A stretch of DNA of 64,000 nucleotides, from contig NZ_BMEX01000004.1 in the NCBI RefSeq assembly GCF_014637345.1, forward strand, positions 124,001-188,000, in the 5' to 3' direction. Of the stretch, positions 28,341-35,438 are shown piece after piece. The notes below the pieces were generated by a model, which saw only the letters and a program-made list of their open reading frames with translations, was not told where the DNA came from and searched no databases. Within the stretch, counting starts at the first letter, position 1; every line of letters begins with the position of its first letter. Position numbers and translations under genes: made by a program. This DNA comes from Kroppenstedtia guangzhouensis. Lineage in GTDB: Bacteria; Bacillota; Bacilli; Thermoactinomycetales; DSM-45169.

Positions 28341-29693
28341 TTACCTTACCATCCGAAACTGCTTTTCCAGAAGCGCTTCCCCCTGCGGGAAAAGCAGGCC
28401 CATCTGCCATCCCCCCATCCCCGCCCATCCCATATTACGAACCAATTGAAACTTGTTGGAGAGACTGCGGGCATCCTCAAACCAAACCGTGCGGGTTTTA
28501 CCTTTCTCCCGGTACCGAAACCAGGAATTTCTGGATTGGACGTCAAAATGGATGACACTTCCGTGATCCACAGCCTTTTCTATGGCCTTCGACTGAGAGT
28601 AAGCCGTGCCCTGATTGGTCCCCGTCACCCATTCATAGGCATATAAGGGAATCCCCAGGTATAGCTTGTGGCGGGGAATGACGGAAGACGCGTATTTCAT
28701 GGTAGCTTTCACCTCAGCGTAGGGTGCAGACGGACCGGAGCGAGTGTAGGGCGGGATGTACCAATCATAGGCCATCACAAAGATCCGGTCGGCAAATCGT
28801 CCGATCCATGGGTAATCGTAGGCTCCTGAATGGGCCGGTGCGCCGGGACTCTGTTTGGGTGGAACGGAGATGGTGACTTCCATGCCGGATGCATGCAACT
28901 TGTGACTCAATTCCCGGAGGAATCGATTGAAAATCTTTCGGTCCAGGGGTTTCAATCCTTCGATATCCAGCATGACTCCCTGAAATCGGTTGGCCTTCAG
29001 CAAGTGCCAAATACTGTCCACCAGAGTTTTCCGTGCTGTCGGGCGGGAGAGAACTTTCCGCGCTAGGTTGTCGTCAAATCCTTGGTCGGTCAGATTGGTC
29101 ACCACCGGGTAGGCGAATTGACCCTGTCGCCGAATTTGAGAGGTGGCTGTCCCGAAGGAGCGAACTCCCAGGGCTCCGTTGGGTCGGATGGGAATATGGA
29201 AAAGTCCCACCCGGGAAACCTGTCGATATCGGCGGAGGAGTTGCCGGTCCTTCTCCGGAACTCCCGTCGGAACAAAAAATTGTCCGGTGGAAATGTTTCT
29301 TTTACGGGGTTGGGGAATATTCAGCCAGGTGCCCGGTCTTAAAGAAGAAAGTCTTTTACCGGGGTTTGCTTTTTTGAGCTGACGAAGATTCAAACCGTGC
29401 CGCAGGGAGATGTCCCATGCACTGTCCCCATTCCTGATTTTCAATCGGGTTCCGGGGACAAGGAGAGATTGTCCGGGAACCAACCCGTTTCGGGTCAACC
29501 CATTGATCCGTTTCAAATGCTTCCAATCCGTTCGGTAACGAAGGGCCACCTTTTGCAAGGTATCCCCTTTGCGAACGGTTTCGATCACAGTCCCCTGAGC
29601 CCGCGGAGTCGCTGACACCATCTGGAAAGGGGGGAAGATTCCGTTGAGCAACAGAGCAAAAACACTCAGAATCCGAATTGCAAACAAACCCAT
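28341..29693 (-). CDS. LysM-GH18 spore-type glycosyl hydrolase (YaaH/SleL-like)
   Basis: 450 residues. Signal peptide about 1-28, two LysM repeats (VRKGDTLQKVALRYRTDWK near 40, RNGDSAWDISLRHGLNL near 87), and a GH18 barrel from ~150 with the acid motif GVMLDIEGL near 240 and MAYDWYIPPYTRSGP. Family members hydrolyse spore cortex or cell-wall glycans. AAGGAGGAGG lies before the ATG. It is transcribed against the sulfur cluster and separates its two operons; it has no functional link to them that I can see. Confidence 0.87.
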   Translation of the reverse strand: MGLFAIRILSVFALLLNGIFPPFQMVSATPRAQGTVIETVRKGDTLQKVALRYRTDWKHLKRINGLTRNGLVPGQSLLVPGTRLKIRNGDSAWDISLRHGLNLRQLKKANPGKRLSSLRPGTWLNIPQPRKRNISTGQFFVPTGVPEKDRQLLRRYRQVSRVGLFHIPIRPNGALGVRSFGTATSQIRRQGQFAYPVVTNLTDQGFDDNLARKVLSRPTARKTLVDSIWHLLKANRFQGVMLDIEGLKPLDRKIFNRFLRELSHKLHASGMEVTISVPPKQSPGAPAHSGAYDYPWIGRFADRIFVMAYDWYIPPYTRSGPSAPYAEVKATMKYASSVIPRHKLYLGIPLYAYEWVTGTNQGTAYSQSKAIEKAVDHGSVIHFDVQSRNSWFRYREKGKTRTVWFEDARSLSNKFQLVRNMGWAGMGGWQMGLLFPQGEALLEKQFRMVR

Positions 29694-29772
29694 CCCACCT
29701 CCTCCTTGATCCGATAGTCTGAGGGATAAATGGGAAGTTCATACATCGCTCTGAAAAAATTTATTTTATGTA

Positions 29773-29801
29773 TTGACATCATATACCCATAGGGGTATAC
29801 T
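29773..29801 (+). promoter_or_regulatory. promoter with CstR-type operator 2
   Basis: Consensus TTGACA (29773-29778), 17-base spacer, TATACT (29796-29801). Palindrome ATACCCATAGGGGTAT (29783-29798) fills the spacer and overlaps the -10. Confidence 0.87.
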
Positions 29802-29837
29802 CTAAACCAGAGAAGGGGTTATTTTTTGCCTCACAAC

Positions 29838-29853
29838 ATACCTATAGGGGTAT
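29838..29853 (+). promoter_or_regulatory. CstR-type operator 3
   Basis: ATACCTATAGGGGTAT, identical to operator 1, located in the initially transcribed region 55 bases downstream of operator 2 and just before the rhodanese start. Two operators on one promoter suggest cooperative repression or looping. Confidence 0.82.
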
Positions 29854-29880
29854 TTGGGGGGTGGAGAGAGGAGTAGCAAG

Positions 29881-30185
29881 ATGTCCAATTGGAAAAATAT
29901 TTTCGCCGTTGAGGTAACGCGTCGAATGGAGGCGGTCTCCATCTCATCGATGTGCGGGAGGATGAAGAGTTCGCCTCTGGGCGGATTCCCGGTTCCCGTT
30001 CGGTGCCTTTGAGCCGCTTGCCCTTGGTGTGGCGGGAAATGGATCCGGATCAGGAAATGATTCTGATCTGCCGCAGCGGAAACCGCAGCGGACAAGCTTG
30101 TGAATACTTGTCTCTTAAAGGATTTACTCGCCTGTACAACATGGAAGGGGGTCTCCTGGAGTGGACAGGGGACTTGGAACGTTGA
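29881..30185 (+). pseudogene. single-domain rhodanese, frameshifted near its N-terminus
   Basis: ATG at 29881 with GAGAGGAG upstream begins MSNWKNIFAVEVTRRMEA. Around 29930-29935 (GGAGGCGGTCT) the frame must shift to continue as GGLHLIDVREDEEFASGRIPGS, then ICRSGNRSGQAC with the catalytic Cys, and GGLLEWTGDLER. Total length 305 bases is one short of 102 codons, consistent with a single G deletion in a GGCGGGT run. Apart from this it looks intact. It may be a true lesion, an assembly error, or slippage; rhodanese function can be covered by neighbours. Confidence 0.75.
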
Positions 30186-30203
30186 CCAGAGAGGAGTGAT
30201 GGG

Positions 30204-30773
30204 ATGTCTGCATACAAAGTGGACCACAAATTGGACTGCAAAGGATTGTCCTGTCCGATGCCGATCGTGAAGACACGGAAGGCGATTCAGGAAATCCTTC
30301 CGGGAGAAGTGCTGGAGGTGGAAGCCACCGACAAAGGTTCCCTGGCCGACATCAAGAGTTGGGCGGAGCGAACGGGTCATCAATACCTGGGTTCCACTGA
30401 GGAAGATGGTGTTCTGCACCATTTCCTCCGAAAAGCCTCTGAAGGTGAAGAACAAGAGGAGAAGAAATATCCTCATGTGATCTCTCTGGATGAGGTAAAG
30501 TCCCGTTACAAAGAGGCGGGCGTGCAGTTGGTGGATGTACGGGAACCCATGGAGTACGCTTTTGGCCATATCCCGGGAGCCATTTCGATCCCTATGGGTG
30601 AAATGGGGGAACGATTCGGTGAGCTGGACTCCAACCGGGAAATCTGGGTGATCTGCCGCAGTGGAAGCCGGAGCGATCATGCCTGCCAGCTTCTTGCGGA
30701 AAAGGGGTTCCCCACTGTTAAGAACGTGGTCCCCGGTATGAAGGATTGGGACGGGGAAACAGAGACGAACTGA
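30204..30773 (+). CDS. TusA-rhodanese fusion sulfurtransferase (CstA-like)
   Basis: 189 residues. TusA domain 1-75 with Cys17 in LSCPMPIVKTRK; rhodanese domain about 90-189 with VDVREPMEYAFGHIPGAIS and catalytic ICRSGSRSDHAC near 150. Joins a persulfide-accepting rhodanese to a sulfur-relay carrier on one chain, comparable to the multidomain CstA of S. aureus, though without a fused DsrE part; the DsrE partner is the next gene. GAGGAGTG RBS; second gene behind operators 2 and 3. Confidence 0.9.
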   Translation: MSAYKVDHKLDCKGLSCPMPIVKTRKAIQEILPGEVLEVEATDKGSLADIKSWAERTGHQYLGSTEEDGVLHHFLRKASEGEEQEEKKYPHVISLDEVKSRYKEAGVQLVDVREPMEYAFGHIPGAISIPMGEMGERFGELDSNREIWVICRSGSRSDHACQLLAEKGFPTVKNVVPGMKDWDGETETN

Positions 30774-30794
30774 AGTTTTTGGAGGAGTTACAGA

Positions 30795-31193
30795 ATGGCT
30801 GACAAACGCGTGGCAATCATTGCAGGAAACGGTGCTCTTGACGATGCTTACAAAATCTTGAACATCGCATCGGCGGCCGCGGCCACCGATGCGGAGGTTT
30901 CCATCTTCTTCACCTTTGAAGGGCTGAATATCATCCATCGCCAAAATCATCAACATCTGCAAATGGGTTCAGGGAAGGAACATTTTGTCCAAGGCTTCAA
31001 ACGGGCCCATGTGCCTTCGATTGGAGAAATCTTGGAGATCGCCCGGGAATCCGGCGTTCAGATGATCGCTTGTCAGATGACGATGGATGTGATGGGGCTG
31101 AAGAAAGAAGAGCTCATCGACGGTGTGGAAGTGGGCGGGGCGGCCACGTTTCTTGATTTTGCTTACGATGCTGACATCACACTGACTTTTTAA
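30795..31193 (+). CDS. DsrE-family sulfurtransferase, short form
   Basis: 132 residues. DsrE2-like: GALDDAYKILNIASAAAATDAEVSIFFTFEGLN, then the conserved Cys in MIACQMTMDVMGLKKEELIDGVEVGG. Ends DADITLTF. It shares most of its sequence with a truncated paralogue at 34006. Predicted to receive sulfur from the TusA-rhodanese protein encoded 21 bases upstream. Confidence 0.87.
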   Translation: MADKRVAIIAGNGALDDAYKILNIASAAAATDAEVSIFFTFEGLNIIHRQNHQHLQMGSGKEHFVQGFKRAHVPSIGEILEIARESGVQMIACQMTMDVMGLKKEELIDGVEVGGAATFLDFAYDADITLTF

Positions 31194-31217
31194 AATCGAT
31201 AAAGGAGGATCAATACG

Positions 31218-32357
31218 ATGGCTGTGTACAACCTTTCCGCTGAACAGCTTCGCGACAAAATGAACAAAGGTGAATCTTTGTTCATCCTGGATGTCCGGAA
31301 TGAAGGGGATTACGAAGACTGGAAAATTGAGGGGAAAACTATTGAATCCCTCAACATCCCGTATTTTGAATTCCTGGATGATGAGGATGTGGCTGATGAC
31401 CGTCTCCCGAAAGACAAGGATATTGTGACGGTTTGCGCCAAAGGTGGCTCTTCCGAGTACGTGGCGGAAATCCTCGATGGCAAAGGATTCCGCGCCGCTT
31501 CTCTGGATGGCGGGATGAAGGCTTGGAGCCAAGTTTACAATACCATTCTGGTTCACGAAGAGGAACAGTTGAAGTTGTATCAAATCAATCGGCTGGCCAA
31601 AGGCTGCCTCTCCTATATGATCTTCTCCAAGGGAGAAGCAGCGGTGGTGGACCCTGGTCGCCATCTCGATGTCTATACGGAACTGGCTGCCCGGGAAGGA
31701 GCCAAAATCACCCACATCCTGGACTCCCACGTCCATGCGGACCATATTTCCGGTGGGCCGGCTCTGGCCAAGAAAACGGGAGCCGATTATTTCGTCACCA
31801 CCAGTGATCTCCAGGGGACACCTCCCTTCGCGTACAAGCCGCTGGAGGAGAACAAACACATCCATTTCGGGGATGTGGAAGTGGAAGTGTTGGCACTTGA
31901 AACCCCGGGACATACACCTGGAAGCGTCTCCTTTTTCATCAATAAGCGTTTCATGCTTTCCGGTGACACCATCTTTGTCGGCGGACTGGGCCGTCCCGAT
32001 CTGGGAGGAAAAGCACGGGAATGGGCAGAAATGCTGTACGACACTGTGTTTAACCAATTGAATGATCTGGCTGATGATGTGCTGGTACTTCCCGCCCACT
32101 TCGCTGACCTCAGCGAGATCAATGAGCAAGGAATTGTCGGAGAGAGATTGGGAACGATCCGTCGTAACAACAAAGCTATGCAGACCACGGAAAAAGCGGC
32201 TTTCACCGAGATGGTCGCCGGAGCGGCCTCCACCGAAACCCCGCCGAACTATGAGGCGATCATTGCCATCAACCGCGGTGAAAAGTCAGTCGGCGAAGAA
32301 GAGGCCACAGAGTTGGAAATCGGCCCGAATCGGTGTGCGGTTCACCATCACGGTTAA
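31218..32357 (+). CDS. rhodanese-metallo-beta-lactamase fusion, putative persulfide dioxygenase
   Basis: 379 residues. N-terminal rhodanese about 1-105 with ILDVRNEGDYEDW and active-site VTVCAKGGSS (Cys near 75); MBL domain from ~120 with metal ligands in LDSHVHADHISGG, ETPGHTPGS, LSGDTIFVGGLGRPDLGG and VLPAHFAD. Functionally comparable to CstB, which oxidises persulfide to thiosulfate, but the usual CstB order is MBL then rhodanese, so this is inverted. The C-terminal ~60 residues ending CAVHHHG are specific to this protein. Good AAAGGAGGA RBS. Confidence 0.87.
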   Translation: MAVYNLSAEQLRDKMNKGESLFILDVRNEGDYEDWKIEGKTIESLNIPYFEFLDDEDVADDRLPKDKDIVTVCAKGGSSEYVAEILDGKGFRAASLDGGMKAWSQVYNTILVHEEEQLKLYQINRLAKGCLSYMIFSKGEAAVVDPGRHLDVYTELAAREGAKITHILDSHVHADHISGGPALAKKTGADYFVTTSDLQGTPPFAYKPLEENKHIHFGDVEVEVLALETPGHTPGSVSFFINKRFMLSGDTIFVGGLGRPDLGGKAREWAEMLYDTVFNQLNDLADDVLVLPAHFADLSEINEQGIVGERLGTIRRNNKAMQTTEKAAFTEMVAGAASTETPPNYEAIIAINRGEKSVGEEEATELEIGPNRCAVHHHG

Positions 32358-32380
32358 CAATCACAAGGAGGTTTTATCAC

Positions 32381-32611
32381 ATGAAAGCAGATCTGACGGT
32401 AGACGCCAAAGGACTTTCCTGCCCGATGCCGATCGTGCGGGCCAAAAAAGGAATCGATCAACTGAATGCCGGGGAAGTGATGGAGTTGATCACCACCGAT
32501 CCGGGTTCCGTGAAGGACTTCCAGAGCTGGGTAAATCAAACCAGGCACGAACTGCTGGAACACAGGGAAGACGGGGGCGTCTACACCTTCTATGTAAAAA
32601 AGGCAGAGTGA
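32381..32611 (+). CDS. tusA: TusA-family sulfur carrier protein (copy 2)
   Basis: 76 residues with Cys14 in LSCPMPIVRAKKGI. Strongly similar to the TusA at 27274. AAGGAGG RBS 24 bases after the MBL fusion gene and followed by a strong terminator, so it closes this operon. Confidence 0.92.
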   Translation: MKADLTVDAKGLSCPMPIVRAKKGIDQLNAGEVMELITTDPGSVKDFQSWVNQTRHELLEHREDGGVYTFYVKKAE

Positions 32612-32621
32612 ATCACCGCCA

Positions 32622-32652
32622 CCAGATCGGGAGAATCCCGATCTGGTTTTTT
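32622..32652 (+). terminator. terminator of the rhodanese-TusA-DsrE-MBL operon
   Basis: Perfect 10-bp stem CCAGATCGGG/CCCGATCTGG with a 5-base loop and TTTTTT. Confidence 0.92.
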
Positions 32653-32679
32653 CACGCCGGGAAGCATCGCGAAGCGGGA

Positions 32680-32724
32680 TTGTGTTATGTATCCTTGTAA
32701 GGTATAATATACGCATGGGGGTAT
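32680..32724 (+). promoter_or_regulatory. promoter with CstR-type operator 4 for tauE
   Basis: TTGTGT (32680-32685), 17 bases, TATAAT (32703-32708). Immediately downstream lies ATACGCATGGGGGTAT (32709-32724), a diverged form of the same palindrome with conserved ATAC and GGGGTAT arms, at the expected transcription start. Confidence 0.72.
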
Positions 32725-32979
32725 ATGTATTTTCGACAGGGAGCGGAGGAAAAAATATCTACAAAATCTGCGATTCTTTCATGAAAGGAGTCCGGAGGGC
32801 AAGGTTTTTGGGGAATTTTACAGGGGATTTCCGTCTTCTCACTCTCCGATATTCAATTGGAGTCTGTCGGCGCTCTCCTGCCCTTTCATTGGGGTCAAGT
32901 GAGAGAGAACAAATGGGTTCCGATTCATGCAGTTTAAAACAGATTTTATATATTTTAACGTTCAGGGAGGGTTTTTAAG
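32725..32979 (+). other. 255-base leader between the CstR-type operator and tauE
   Basis: No gene is convincing here although a frame is open. The stretch contains purine-rich blocks, AAAGGAGTCCGGAGGG without a following start, and an AT-rich end (TTTTATATATTTTAAC) before the tauE RBS. May hold an unrecognised regulatory RNA or decayed coding sequence. Confidence 0.4.
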
Positions 32980-33774
32980 ATGTCGATCGAGTTGATCACA
33001 ATCCTGTTTCTGATTGGCTTTATGGGTTCGCTGCTTTCGGGGATGCTGGGAATCGGAGGCTCCATCGTAAAATACCCGATGCTTCTTTACATCCCAGCCT
33101 TTTTCGGTGCGGCGTATTATACGGCCCAGGAAGTTTCGGCGCTGGCCATGGTTCAGGTGTTGTTTGCCACCTTGGCCGGGGTGCTTGCCTATAAGAAGAG
33201 CAATCTGATCAACGGCCGCCTGGTGCTGGACATGGGTGTCAGCATCGTGATTGGGAGTTTGCTGGGAGGTTATGGATCCAAATATCTTCCCGATGATCTT
33301 ATCAACGTGATTTACGGCCTGTTGGCCGCTGTTGCGGCTGTCATGATGTTTCTTCCGGACCGCGGGAAGAACAGGGAGATCACTGACGGCGTGGATACCA
33401 CCGATCTTTCATACAACCGGCTGATTGCCATCATTTCTTCTTTCATTGTCGGACTTCTCTCCGGAATTGTGGGGGCGGGGGGCGCTTTTATCCTGATCCC
33501 GATCATGATTTCGATCCTTCACATTCCAACCCGGGTCACGATTGCTTCATCCCTGGCGATTGTGTTCCTGTCCTCCATCGGGGGAACCCTTGGCAAGGTG
33601 ATGACCGGTCATGTCCTGTGGGGACCTTCGGCCATTCTGGTCATCGGAAGTTTGTTGGGGGCACCGGTGGGTGCTTTCATCGGGAAAAAGGCCAATATCC
33701 GTATTCTGCAATATGCTTTGGCCATCTTGATTTTGGCCACGGCGGTCCAGGTCTGGTGGGAGATCCTGGTGTGA
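32980..33774 (+). CDS. tauE: TauE/SafE-family sulfite/sulfonate exporter (copy 1)
   Basis: 264 residues, about eight membrane helices with the duplicated glycine-rich motif: GMLGIGGSIVKYPMLL near 22 and GIVGAGGAFILIPIMI near 160. Family members export sulfite or related anions. Placement behind a CstR-type operator matches the S. aureus cst locus, where TauE removes sulfur oxyanions made during persulfide detoxification. AGGGAGGG RBS. Confidence 0.88.
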   Translation: MSIELITILFLIGFMGSLLSGMLGIGGSIVKYPMLLYIPAFFGAAYYTAQEVSALAMVQVLFATLAGVLAYKKSNLINGRLVLDMGVSIVIGSLLGGYGSKYLPDDLINVIYGLLAAVAAVMMFLPDRGKNREITDGVDTTDLSYNRLIAIISSFIVGLLSGIVGAGGAFILIPIMISILHIPTRVTIASSLAIVFLSSIGGTLGKVMTGHVLWGPSAILVIGSLLGAPVGAFIGKKANIRILQYALAILILATAVQVWWEILV

Positions 33775-33991
33775 CGGAAGATAGAGCTTGGGTAAAAAGT
33801 CCCATTTTTCTTCAGGGTAACTCCTTCCCTTGTTCCTCCCGTACAGGATTGGAAGAACGAATTTCCGAGCTGAACCCGGACAAAAAATATTATGTGATTT
33901 GCAGGACGGGCAACCGGCCTCCTGTCAACTGTTGAATTAAAAATGTGATCACCGGAATGAAAGAGTGGACCGGGAAAACTGAAACCGACTG
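33775..33991 (+). pseudogene. remnant of a rhodanese (or TusA-rhodanese) gene
   Basis: Only the C-terminal half is legible: LEERISELNPDKKYYVICRTGNRPP with the catalytic Cys, then a stop at 33933-33935, and IKNVITGMKEWTGKTETD in the same frame after it. This matches the C-terminus of the fusion at 30204 (VKNVVPGMKDWDGETETN). The N-terminal half is missing. Confidence 0.75.
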
Positions 33992-34005
33992 AGGAGGGAA
34001 CCAGG

Positions 34006-34746
34006 TTGGGAAACCGTCCTGTGGCCACCATCGCGAGCAACGGAGGGCTGGATGATGCTTACAAGGTGCTGAACATCGCCACAGCCGCCGCTGCCACAGA
34101 AGCCGAAGTCTCCGTTTTTTTCACGTTTGAGGGTCTGAATATTATCCATCGGGAGGGCAATCGAGCCTTGACGATGGGACCGGGAAGGGAACATTTTGTT
34201 GAGGGGTTTAAGAGAGCCAATGTTCCCGGAATCCCGGAGATGTTGAATATGGCCAGGGAATCCGGAGTCAAGATGATCGGATGTCAGATGACGATGGATG
34301 TGATGAACATCAAAAAAGAGCAGCTGATTGACGGGGTCGAAATCGGAGGAGCAGCCACTTTTCTTAATTTCGCCTATCATCGCGAAACATGGAATTACCA
34401 GACACACCCTGATAAGGAGGGCCTGAACAATCTGACAATTGGAGTGTCTGCTGTGGTATACTGTTTCTGTGGTCGAAATTATTTCGAAGGAGTTGATCGA
34501 TATGATTACGGTTACATTGAACAACGGGTTGAAAATGCCTCAGCTCGGGTTTGGTGTGTGGCAAGTCGAAAACGAAAAAGTGACCGCAGCCGTGGCCAAA
34601 GCGCTGGAAGTCGGCTACACCTCCATCGACACGGCCATGATTTACCGCAACGAAACCGGTGTCGGCAAAGCGATCAAGGAATCCGGCATCCCGCGGGAAG
34701 ATCTCTTTGTGACGACGAAAGTCTGGAACAGCGACCAGGGATATGA
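34006..34746 (+). CDS. DsrE-family paralogue with aberrant C-terminus (probably broken)
   Basis: TTG start behind GGAGGG. The first ~125 codons parallel the DsrE at 30795 (DDAYKVLNIATAAAATEAEV, IGCQMTMDVMNIKKEQLIDG, GGAATFLNFAY). Where the paralogue ends DADITLTF, this copy continues in a non-homologous frame for ~120 codons, into and across the aldo-keto reductase gene in another frame. The native end was most likely lost by deletion near 34380, leaving a truncated but possibly folded domain with its Cys. Confidence 0.6.
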   Translation: MGNRPVATIASNGGLDDAYKVLNIATAAAATEAEVSVFFTFEGLNIIHREGNRALTMGPGREHFVEGFKRANVPGIPEMLNMARESGVKMIGCQMTMDVMNIKKEQLIDGVEIGGAATFLNFAYHRETWNYQTHPDKEGLNNLTIGVSAVVYCFCGRNYFEGVDRYDYGYIEQRVENASARVWCVASRKRKSDRSRGQSAGSRLHLHRHGHDLPQRNRCRQSDQGIRHPAGRSLCDDESLEQRPGI

Positions 34747-35326
34747 GAAAACGTTAAAGGCCTATGATGAGAGCTTGGAACGATTGGGAATGGATTATGT
34801 CGATCTGTATCTGATCCATTGGCCGACCCCAAAATATGATCAATATGTGGATACATACAAGGCGCTGGAAAAGCTTTATAAAGACGGCAGGGTGAAGTCG
34901 ATCGGCGTGTGTAACTTTGAAGTGGAGCACTTGGAGCGTCTTTTGAACGAGTGTGAGATCAAGCCGGTGCTCAACCAAGTGGAATGTCATCCTTACTTGG
35001 CCCAAAAAGAGCTGAAAGAGTTTTGTGCCACTCATGATATTTTTGTTGAGGCGTGGAGTCCCCTGAACCAAGGCGGGGAAGTGCTTCATGACAAGGAAAT
35101 TGAAAAGATCGCTGCCACTCACGGCAAGACCCATGCCCAAGTGATCCTGCGTTGGCACCTGCAAAACAACACCATTGTCATTCCAAAGTCGGTGACACCA
35201 TCACGGATTGAAGAAAACTTTGATGTCTTTGACTTTGAGCTGACTGCAGAAGAGATGAAGGCGATCGACACCCTCGACCGTAACGCCCGCAAAGGCCCGC
35301 ATCCCAACGAAATGAACGTGCGGTAA
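34502..35326 (+). CDS. aldo/keto reductase
   Basis: 274-275 residues of the AKR family. Catalytic tetrad is recognisable: Asp and Tyr in SIDTAMIYRNE, Lys in VTTKVWNS and His in LYLIHWPTP. The NADPH-binding C-terminal block is IVIPKSVTPSRIEENFDVFDF. Close in type to Bacillus YvgN/YtbE methylglyoxal and glyoxal reductases. ATG at 34502 with GGAG 7 bases upstream. It overlaps the aberrant tail of the preceding DsrE frame. Confidence 0.9.
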   Translation: MITVTLNNGLKMPQLGFGVWQVENEKVTAAVAKALEVGYTSIDTAMIYRNETGVGKAIKESGIPREDLFVTTKVWNSDQGYEKTLKAYDESLERLGMDYVDLYLIHWPTPKYDQYVDTYKALEKLYKDGRVKSIGVCNFEVEHLERLLNECEIKPVLNQVECHPYLAQKELKEFCATHDIFVEAWSPLNQGGEVLHDKEIEKIAATHGKTHAQVILRWHLQNNTIVIPKSVTPSRIEENFDVFDFELTAEEMKAIDTLDRNARKGPHPNEMNVR

Positions 35327-35412
35327 CCCGTCCGTCTTTTCACTGTGCCCGACTGGCTCAGGTAAAAGACTTTTATCGGCGGATTTTCAAAAAGCAAATG
35401 GTAGCACAATAA

Positions 35413-35438
35413 AAAAGCCGGGAAGACCGGCTTTTGGT
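35413..35438. terminator. bidirectional terminator
   Basis: AAAAGCCGG/CCGGCTTTT with a 5-base loop, between the converging aldo/keto reductase and nicotinate phosphoribosyltransferase genes. T runs on both strands. Confidence 0.82.

Noticed and set aside
29784-29853. CRISPR-like repeats formed by the ATACC-N6-GGTAT motifs
   Set aside because: Only two copies here, 16 bp long, placed at promoter positions; other copies are kilobases away. They are operators.
31218-32357. Antisense coding frames of similar length opposite the rhodanese-MBL gene
   Set aside because: The opposite frame is open because of codon bias but has no RBS and no family resemblance; the plus-strand protein is unambiguous.
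32682-32978. 98-codon frame between the fourth operator and tauE
   Set aside because: Lacks a plausible RBS, begins inside the promoter and has composition unlike neighbouring proteins.
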